Of a stretch of DNA of 5,171 nt, positions 1 through 4,065 are shown piece after piece (the first letter of the stretch is position 1; every line of letters starts with the position of its first letter). The translations under genes and the position numbers were made by a program. The notes under the pieces were generated by a model. It worked only from the letters and a program-made list of their open reading frames with translations, ran no database searches and had not been told where the DNA came from. Source of the stretch: Methanobrevibacter sp. (GTDB lineage Archaea > Methanobacteriota > Methanobacteria > Methanobacteriales > Methanobacteriaceae). The stretch lies in NCBI GenBank assembly GCA_031289975.1, contig JAITOM010000083.1, forward strand, positions 1 through 5,171, read 5' to 3'.

Positions 1-179
1 TAAAAATATTATTTAAAACATTTATTAATTTATAAAATACAAATTATAAATAAATTATATGAATAATAAATAAAAATATTAATAATTTATTTTTATCAAA
101 CTTTTAGTATTAAACTATAATTAACATATTTATAAATTAATATATTTTTAAATAATATTTTTAATAATAAAAGAATATT

Positions 180-220
180 AAAGTCTTAAATATAAAATAT
201 AAAGTCTTAAATATAAAATA
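180..220. repeat. tandem 20-bp direct repeat upstream of the marker 8 gene
   Basis: The sequence AAAGTCTTAAATATAAAATA occurs at 180-199 and again, identically, at 201-220, giving a 21-bp period (two helical turns). It ends about 26 bp before the TATA-like element of the downstream gene. Two identical sites on the same face of the helix upstream of a promoter would suit a dimeric regulator, or the repeat could simply be slippage in AT-rich DNA. The repeat is seen directly; an operator role is inference. Confidence 0.7.
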
Positions 221-245
221 AGATTATTTATCATTGAATAAATTC

Positions 246-255
246 TTATATTATA
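246..255 (+). promoter_or_regulatory. putative TATA box for the marker 8 gene
   Basis: TTATATTATA resembles the archaeal TATA box. Transcription starting about 25 bp downstream would begin near 275 and leave a leader of roughly 35 nt carrying the strong Shine-Dalgarno sequence. The surrounding DNA is so AT-rich that chance matches are common, so this rests mainly on position. Confidence 0.35.
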
Positions 256-296
256 ATTGTTCTTTTTTGTTTAAAAGTTAATCAATTTTAGAAAAT

Positions 297-303
297 AGGG
301 GGA
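297..303 (+). promoter_or_regulatory. ribosome binding site of the marker 8 gene
   Basis: AGGGGGA is a rare run of G in this AT-rich DNA. It lies 8 bases before the ATG at 311 and fits a Shine-Dalgarno sequence, which supports 311 as the true start. Confidence 0.75.
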
Positions 304-310
304 AATTTTT

Positions 311-1141
311 ATGGATGAACATGTTATTGAAGCAATGGGAAAAACTAAAATTCTTATAAGGAATGGTAAAGTAGTTGAAGTAGATGATCCTAAAATCGAT
401 TACTGTCCACTATTCCATAAAAAAAGAGGGATTGAGAAGCTTAATAAAGATGTTGTAAAAGAAAATATGGAGTTTAGAATTGCAGATTTTGGAATGTGTA
501 GTCCTAATAGACAATTAGATATGAAAGATTTTCTTTCATTTGGAATCTCAGAAATACTCTCAACACTTTTAGATGAAAAAGTAATTGATGTTGTTGTTAT
601 GGTTTGTGAAGGTTGTGGGACTGTATTAATAACTGAACCAAGTAAAGCTCAAGGAATTGGAGGAAGAGTTTCTGGTCTTGTAAAAACAAGCCCTATTCCT
701 GAAATTATTGAAGAAATTAGCCAAGAAAATATTTTAGATGTTGAAAATGCAAGTATTAACCAATATAAAGGAGTTGAATTAGCAATGGATAAAGGTTATA
801 AGAATATTGCTGTTACAATTGCCTGTGGAAATGATGGTGAAAAACTTAGAAACCTGGAAAAGGATAATTCAGATTTAAATCTCTATTTATTTTCAGTTCA
901 TTCAACGGGTATGGATCATGATGAAGTTGAGGATATTTTTAAATATTGTGATATTGTAACGGCTTGTGCATCTAAATATATACGGGATACTGGTTCTAAA
1001 AAAGCTTGTTTAGAAGTTGGTAATTCCATTCCTATTTTTGCTACAAGTGAAAATGGTGAAAAGTTCATTGAAATGAGACTTAATAAAATAGGTAAAAAAA
1101 ATAAAAAGGGTGAACCAAACCCACCTAAACCTTTAATTTAA
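311..1141 (+). CDS. methanogenesis marker protein 8 (DUF2099 family)
   Basis: This 276-residue protein is recognised as methanogenesis marker protein 8, a family found in methanogens whose biochemical role is not established to my knowledge. Visible family landmarks, in order, are YCPLF at residues 31-35, FGMCSPNR at 60-67, CEGCGT at 99-104, GIGGRVSGL at 115-123, ACGNDG at 171-176, HSTG at 197-200, ACASK at 218-222, and the short proline-rich tail ending NPPKPLI. It has at least eight cysteines (32, 63, 99, 102, 172, 213, 219, 233). The CxxC at 99-102 and the scattered cysteines would allow metal or iron-sulfur binding, which is inference. There is no signal peptide or membrane segment, so it is probably cytosolic. 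Length appears complete. The start at 311 is set by the AGGGGGA Shine-Dalgarno sequence. It appears monocistronic: 544 non-coding bases follow it. An involvement in methyl-coenzyme M reductase biogenesis is plausible from its phyletic pattern only. Confidence 0.92.
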   Translation: MDEHVIEAMGKTKILIRNGKVVEVDDPKIDYCPLFHKKRGIEKLNKDVVKENMEFRIADFGMCSPNRQLDMKDFLSFGISEILSTLLDEKVIDVVVMVCEGCGTVLITEPSKAQGIGGRVSGLVKTSPIPEIIEEISQENILDVENASINQYKGVELAMDKGYKNIAVTIACGNDGEKLRNLEKDNSDLNLYLFSVHSTGMDHDEVEDIFKYCDIVTACASKYIRDTGSKKACLEVGNSIPIFATSENGEKFIEMRLNKIGKKNKKGEPNPPKPLI

Positions 1142-1182
1142 GCATGTTTCAGTAATAAGTTCATTCATATGTTCATAACTCA

Positions 1183-1221
1183 TCTATAAATATTAAAAAT
1201 TCTCTATAAATATTAAAAATT
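1183..1221. repeat. 19-bp tandem repeat carrying two TATA-like boxes
   Basis: TCTATAAATATTAAAAATT occurs at 1183-1201 and again, identically, at 1203-1221, with a 20-bp period. Each copy contains TATAAATA (1185-1192 and 1205-1212), a good archaeal TATA-box match. The repeat directly abuts the GC-richer island that begins at about 1223. It could be a doubled promoter for a plus-strand RNA. Read on the opposite strand, AAAATTTTT at 1225-1217 could instead be an oligo-T terminator for a minus-strand RNA. Confidence 0.7.
1205..1212 (+). promoter_or_regulatory. putative TATA box for the GC-rich island, plus strand
   Basis: TATAAATA, with a second copy 20 bp upstream at 1185-1192. Usual archaeal spacing predicts transcription starting about 1231-1236, just inside the island. 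A rival promoter exists for the other strand, so this is tentative. Confidence 0.3.
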
Positions 1222-1222
1222 T

Positions 1223-1370
1223 TGCCCGTATACTAACTCTCATGGATCATTGGTAGATTACCCTTCCCTCCCCGAGCAACCCTCGAAACAGGCAGTCTAT
1301 CTAATGCTGGGTTTCTCCTAATCACAGAACAGTTTAAACTTTACTCATAGAAGGACCTTAGGCATCAGTC
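1223..1370. ncRNA. putative structured non-coding RNA, family unknown, strand unresolved
   Basis: About 45% of the bases in this stretch are G or C, rising to about 58% in 1261-1310, while the flanks are nearly all A and T. No coding frame crosses it. In AT-rich archaea such islands usually mark structured RNAs. Plus-strand pairings I can see are a 10-bp helix with one bulge (1248-1257 with 1296-1306, U1302 bulged), a hairpin CGAG/CUCG (1273-1276 with 1282-1285, loop CAACC), an alternative hairpin pairing 1285-1289 (GAAAC) with 1311-1315 (GUUUC) plus 1291-1294 with 1305-1308, and CCUAA/UUAGG (1317-1321 with 1358-1362). Two of these use G-U pairs that would become A-C on the other strand, favouring plus. 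However, the minus strand has a well-placed TATA-like element near 1394 and an oligo-T tract after 1223. I could not match it to RNase P RNA, SRP RNA, 5S rRNA, a tRNA or a C/D guide RNA. Confidence 0.5.
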
Positions 1371-1388
1371 AAAAAATGATATGACATG

Positions 1389-1403
1389 AAATATTATATT
1401 TAA
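1389..1403 (-). promoter_or_regulatory. putative TATA element for the GC-rich island, minus strand
   Basis: On the minus strand this reads TTAAATATAATATTT. A TATA box centred near 1394 would place a start at about 1370, exactly at the GC-rich boundary (GACUGAUGCC). It competes with the plus-strand candidate at 1205-1212, and only one of the two need be real. Confidence 0.3.
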
Positions 1404-1610
1404 GATAGTATTTAATTCTTTCCATAAATGAGAATGTTGAAAGTATGGAGTTTAAAAAATTAACTTTCATTTTATAAATTAATAAGAAAATCTATAAGCT
1501 AACAATCATTATTAATATTAACTAAATAAGAAACTGTACAACAAAACAAAAGTTGATGAAAAATTTATTATTTCTTCTATGTTTATGGGGGATTACTATA
1601 CACAACATTT

Positions 1611-1618
1611 TTATATAA
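1611..1618 (+). promoter_or_regulatory. putative TATA box of the two-gene operon
   Basis: TTATATAA, preceded by a short T run, matches the archaeal TATA box. It predicts transcription from about 1638-1642 and a leader of roughly 45 nt before the ATG at 1686. Confidence 0.45.
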
Positions 1619-1644
1619 TAATAAAAAAATAATTAAAATAAAGC

Positions 1645-1658
1645 ATGTTAAAGAACAT
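1645..1658 (+). promoter_or_regulatory. small inverted repeat in the operon leader
   Basis: ATGTT (1645-1649) and AACAT (1654-1658) are perfect inverted repeats around the spacer AAAG. The site lies just downstream of the predicted transcription start and 16 bases before the Shine-Dalgarno sequence. It could be an operator or a weak RNA hairpin. Five-base arms in AT-rich DNA can arise by chance. Confidence 0.25.
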
Positions 1659-1673
1659 ACATTTAAATTTAAA

Positions 1674-1677
1674 GAGG
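1674..1677 (+). promoter_or_regulatory. ribosome binding site of the DUF3024-like gene
   Basis: GAGG, 8 bases before the ATG at 1686, decides the start. Another ATG at 1679 is out of frame and too close to the GAGG. Confidence 0.65.
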
Positions 1678-1685
1678 ATGATATT

Positions 1686-2078
1686 ATGGCAAAGAAGTAT
1701 TGGAGTATAGCACCTGCACCTAAAAAACCAGCTAAATTAACAAAGGATGAGAAAATAAAAATTGAAGCTATTGTTAGTGAAGAAATTGAAAAGATGGAAA
1801 AGTTAAAAAATGATGTTGCAAGAATTCATATTAGAGCAGGTCGAGTTTATTTCTATTCCCGAAAGGAAGCAGAAGAAGGTAAAGCTTATATTGTCCCAGT
1901 AGTGGATGGAAAATATCTTGAATTTATGTATGGTAGGATAACAATTTGGGATAATGAATTTAAAAAATGTAGTTTGGATTGGCAAAGACATAATGATAAA
2001 TGGATTGAACTGGATAAAGGAACATTAACAGAATGTATTAGAAAAATGGAAAATAATGATTGGTTTTGTGAAATTTAA
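1686..2078 (+). CDS. small DUF3024-like protein of unknown function
   Basis: This gene encodes a 130-residue soluble protein with no signal peptide or membrane segment. Residues 18-42 are a charged, probably helical stretch rich in Lys and Glu. The middle (about 43-90) looks like alternating beta strands. The C-terminal part has a pattern I associate with the DUF3024 family: LDWQRHNDKW at 97-106, in which two tryptophans flank a short turn, followed by a helix and an acidic NNDWF ending near residue 127. In DUF3024 proteins the corresponding end reads roughly W-turn-W, helix, D-x-x-G-x-F. The match is from memory of the pattern and the final glycine is replaced here, so it is tentative. DUF3024 has no established function as far as I know. 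The next gene starts 12 bases after its stop codon, so the two are probably co-transcribed. The start is fixed by GAGG at 1674-1677. Confidence 0.85.
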   Translation: MAKKYWSIAPAPKKPAKLTKDEKIKIEAIVSEEIEKMEKLKNDVARIHIRAGRVYFYSRKEAEEGKAYIVPVVDGKYLEFMYGRITIWDNEFKKCSLDWQRHNDKWIELDKGTLTECIRKMENNDWFCEI

Positions 2079-2090
2079 AAAGGTAAAATA

Positions 2091-3125
2091 ATGTCAAATA
2101 AAATTAAAAAGAAAATAAAGAGATTAGATAATATCATAGCCTCATGTGACGATAAAAAGATTTTGAATGAAGTTGATAAACTTTTAAAAGATTATCCTAA
2201 TAATTTATATTTAATAAAAGTAAAATCAATATCATTATTTAGATTAGAAAAATATGAAGAGCTATTAAAATTTCATGATAGCTATTTGGAAGATATTTAT
2301 ACGGATAGTGACATTGTTCACACAAAAATGGATGCATTAAATGCATTAAATGATATTAAAGAAATGGCTATCTTTGTCAATAAGTCTCTTATATATCATC
2401 TTGATGATTATTATTTAATTGAAACGAATATTGATATTTTAAATGATTTTCAATCAGATGCTGATGATATGAAGTTTTTAAAAGGCTTATTAAAAGTTAA
2501 TCCCAATAATAGAGATGCATATCTTAATTTGGCATATATTTCAAATAATTTTGCTCGATATTTCGATGATCCCTCTATGTATCAAGATGCTGTAAATTAT
2601 TTTGATAAAGCTATTGAATTATCTAAATTAATTAATTACACTCAATCTCATATTTATATATCTAAAGGTCAATCCTTGATTAAGCTTAAAAAATATGATG
2701 AAGCACTGAAAACAATTGATTTAATTGATGATGGAAAACATAATGTAGTAGTGAAATTTAGAGAAAAAGCTATTATTCATCGTGAATTAGGTGATTATGA
2801 GACTGCTTTGAAATATGTGGATAAAGCCATTGAAAATGATAGTTTTCCTTTAGATAATTCTTTAATGGAAATTAAAGGAACCATTTATTTATGTATGAAA
2901 GATTATGATCTTGCAATTGAATATTTTAATCAAGCAATTGATAAACATCGGCATTCATATTATTATAAAGCAGTTGCATTAAAAGAAAAAGGTGAATATT
3001 TGGAAAGCCTTAATTGTTTAAACATGATTGAAGAAAACGAATATTTAATTAAACAAGGATGGATAAATTATCAATATGAAAAAGCCCAAAAACTTATTAA
3101 AGAAATAAATGATTTGAATAATTGA
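2091..3125 (+). CDS. tetratricopeptide repeat (TPR) protein
   Basis: This 344-residue protein is built largely of paired helices of the TPR type, a scaffold for protein-protein contacts. Recognisable units are near residues 144-177 (ending DAVNYFDKAIEL), 188-211 (KKYDEALKTID), 223-250 (GDYETALKYVDKAIEND), 258-284 (KDYDLAIEYFNQAID) and 291-316 (KGEYLESLNCL). Weaker, degenerate units fill about 20-130, for example LFRLEKYEELLKF at 49-61. The N-terminus is very basic (KIKKKIKR), and no signal peptide or transmembrane helix is seen, so it is likely cytosolic. It starts 12 bases after the DUF3024-like gene stop, with AAAAGG at 2077-2083 as Shine-Dalgarno sequence, so it is probably the second gene of an operon. 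TPR proteins bind many partners. The upstream small protein is a possible partner, but that is inferred from gene order only. No catalytic domain is visible. Confidence 0.9.
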   Translation: MSNKIKKKIKRLDNIIASCDDKKILNEVDKLLKDYPNNLYLIKVKSISLFRLEKYEELLKFHDSYLEDIYTDSDIVHTKMDALNALNDIKEMAIFVNKSLIYHLDDYYLIETNIDILNDFQSDADDMKFLKGLLKVNPNNRDAYLNLAYISNNFARYFDDPSMYQDAVNYFDKAIELSKLINYTQSHIYISKGQSLIKLKKYDEALKTIDLIDDGKHNVVVKFREKAIIHRELGDYETALKYVDKAIENDSFPLDNSLMEIKGTIYLCMKDYDLAIEYFNQAIDKHRHSYYYKAVALKEKGEYLESLNCLNMIEENEYLIKQGWINYQYEKAQKLIKEINDLNN

Positions 3126-3270
3126 CGCAAATTTTCTAAAATATATTTTAAAGAAAAGGGGAATGTTAAAATTGAAATTAATGGTTTAAAAGTATAAACT
3201 ATATGATAATCATATTTCTAATTAAAATCTATTTGATGATAAAATTTATGTTGATTATATTAATTAATCA

Positions 3271-3422
3271 TTATGGAAAAGTTCTTAAGTTTTAAAATGG
3301 TAATTTTTTCATTACTTTATTTGATTTTAAATATCATTTTATAAAATTCTATAATTTTAAATTTTAAATAATCTAAGTATATTTTAATTAATATAAATAA
3401 TTTTAAATTAATATTTTTTAAT
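3271..3422 (+). repeat. 152-bp direct repeat, copy 1
   Basis: Aligned without gaps to 3519-3670 (offset 248), I count 21 mismatches in 152 bases, about 86% identity. The differences are very uneven: about 20 fall in the first 80 bases and only one (3373) in the last 72. This copy begins at TTATGGAAAAGTTCTTAA and stops matching at about 3422. It has no matching right inverted terminus, so it may be a truncated or older copy of the element at 3509-3725. Confidence 0.7.
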
Positions 3423-3508
3423 ATAGTGTATGAAATAGTGTTTGTAATTAATGAAGTTTTTAAAAATAAAATATAATTATTAAATTTTTAATTACAAAAA
3501 TTATATTT

Positions 3509-3725
3509 ATTATAGTAATTATAGAAAAGTTCTTAAATTTTGAATGATAATTTTTTTTATTAAATTATTTAATTTTAAATAGTACTTCATTAAAATTTAT
3601 AATTTTAAATTTTAAATAATATAAGTATATTTTAATTAATATAAATAATTTTAAATTAATATTTTTTAATAATATTTATTTTTAAAAAAGTTATTTATTA
3701 AGAACTTTATCAAAACCACTATAAT
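3509..3725 (+). mobile_element. putative MITE-like element with 28-bp terminal inverted repeats
   Basis: The left end (3509-3536) begins ATTATAGT and ends AAAGTTCTTAA. The reverse complement of the right end (3698-3725) begins ATTATAGTGG and ends AAAGTTCTTAA. Over 28 bases, 22 match. The enclosed 217-bp sequence has no coding capacity, and most of it is duplicated at 3271-3422. Short length, terminal inverted repeats, multiple copies and no transposase fit a miniature inverted-repeat transposable element mobilised by an enzyme encoded elsewhere. A target duplication cannot be called because the flanks are all A and T. The alternative is a chance inverted repeat in low-complexity DNA, but the non-AT bases in AAGTTCTTAA and ATAGT match in place. 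Confidence 0.5.
3519..3670 (+). repeat. 152-bp direct repeat, copy 2
   Basis: Partner of the repeat at 3271-3422, lying wholly inside the MITE-like element. After 3670 the sequence continues into the right inverted terminus, which copy 1 lacks. The 72 bases at 3599-3670 differ from copy 1 at one position only. Confidence 0.7.
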
Positions 3726-3897
3726 TAATAAAATAATAAAATTATGTAAATATTTAATTTAAAATGTAAAATATATTATAAAATATTAATTAAAAATAAT
3801 TTAATATTTACAAAACATTATAATTTGGATTAAAATATATTCTAATTAGACATTAAATAATTTTATTCTAATAATTAATATTTTACTTAATACTATT

Positions 3898-3905
3898 TTT
3901 TATAA
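3898..3905 (+). promoter_or_regulatory. putative TATA box of the tRNA-Leu gene
   Basis: TTTATAAA is centred about 22 bases before the first base of the tRNA. This is the normal archaeal spacing for a transcript starting at or within a few bases of the mature 5' end. Confidence 0.55.
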
Positions 3906-3923
3906 ACTGTTAATAGATTTTTA

Positions 3924-4007
3924 GCAGGGATGGTCGAGTGGTCAAAGGCGATAGGTTGAGGGCCTATTGGGTTAGTCCCTTCGCGGGTTCGAATCCCGTT
4001 CCCTGCA
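3924..4007 (+). tRNA. tRNA-Leu, anticodon GAG
   Basis: This 84-nt tRNA decodes the leucine codons CUC and CUU. The acceptor stem pairs GCAGGGA (3924-3930) with TCCCTGC (4000-4006), and the discriminator base is A4007. The D arm contains GGTCGAGTGGTC. The anticodon stem is ATAGG/CCTAT (3951-3955 with 3963-3967), with loop TTGAGGG and anticodon GAG at 3958-3960. The long variable arm typical of leucine tRNAs has a GGG/CCC stem (3969-3971 with 3977-3979). The T arm is GCGGG/CCCGT around TTCGAAT (3983-3999), with one G-U pair. CCA is not encoded: the next bases are TCA, so it must be added after transcription, as for many archaeal tRNAs. There is no intron. It is convergent with ade. Confidence 0.97.
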
Positions 4008-4036
4008 TCATTAATAATTTTAATCTACTAATTAAT

Positions 4037-4061
4037 AATTTTCTTATTTAATTTTCTTATT
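4037..4061 (+). terminator. T-rich tandem repeat, likely tRNA terminator
   Basis: AATTTTCTTATT occurs twice in tandem (4037-4048 and 4050-4061), giving two T4CTT tracts on the plus strand about 30 bases after the tRNA and just before the convergent ade stop codon. Archaeal termination generally uses oligo-T tracts without a required hairpin, so this is a reasonable tRNA terminator. The assignment is inferred from position and composition. Confidence 0.4.
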
Positions 4062-4065
4062 CAAG

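Larger units (their letters stand above)
1..310. other. AT-rich intergenic region with no gene seen
   Basis: This 310-base stretch is almost pure A and T, with stop codons in all frames and no reading frame that looks coding. The only recognisable contents are a 20-bp direct repeat at 180-220, a TATA-like element near 246-255 and the Shine-Dalgarno sequence of the next gene near 297-303. The left end of the region may hold the end of a gene outside the window, but nothing visible supports that. Confidence 0.7.
1142..1685. other. intergenic region with GC-richer island, otherwise no gene
   Basis: No coding frame is visible across these 544 bases. The first 80 bases are AT-rich and carry a tandem TATA-like repeat. 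About 1223-1370 is a GC-richer island listed separately as a putative structured RNA. From about 1371 to 1600 the DNA returns to AT-rich sequence with no recognisable element. The last 85 bases hold the promoter-like elements of the next operon. Confidence 0.75.
3126..3923. other. long AT-rich intergenic region with repeats, no gene seen
   Basis: These 798 bases have no plausible coding frame; stop codons are dense in all frames. They hold a possible vestigial start near 3154-3189, two diverged 152-bp direct repeats, a MITE-like element with terminal inverted repeats (3509-3725), and the tRNA promoter at the right edge. The remaining sequence (about 3190-3270, 3423-3508, 3726-3890) is featureless A/T. 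Confidence 0.75.

Noticed and set aside
57..105. Inverted repeat in the left AT-rich region
   Set aside because: The arms (around AAATAAAAAT and ATTTATTTTTAT) do not match in register and consist only of A and T, so chance explains them.
1223..1370. RNase P RNA, SRP RNA, 5S rRNA or a tRNA in the GC-richer island
   Set aside because: I looked on both strands for the RNase P core motifs (GAGGAAAGUCC and ACAGAA followed by GGCUUA), the SRP helix 8 motif around GGAAGGGAGCAGC and a tRNA T arm. None is present, and the island is too short for complete RNase P or SRP RNA. Fragments such as GAGAAACCC are not sufficient.
1579..1632. Tiny reading frame starting MFMGDYY
   Set aside because: It is only 17 codons, has no good Shine-Dalgarno sequence, and overlaps the promoter of the next operon.
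1803..1991. Open frame on the minus strand inside the DUF3024-like gene
   Set aside because: It is fully antisense to a better-supported gene, has no Shine-Dalgarno sequence and has a low-complexity composition.
3271..3725. CRISPR array
   Set aside because: There are only two long diverged repeats, with no short regularly spaced units and no cas genes nearby.
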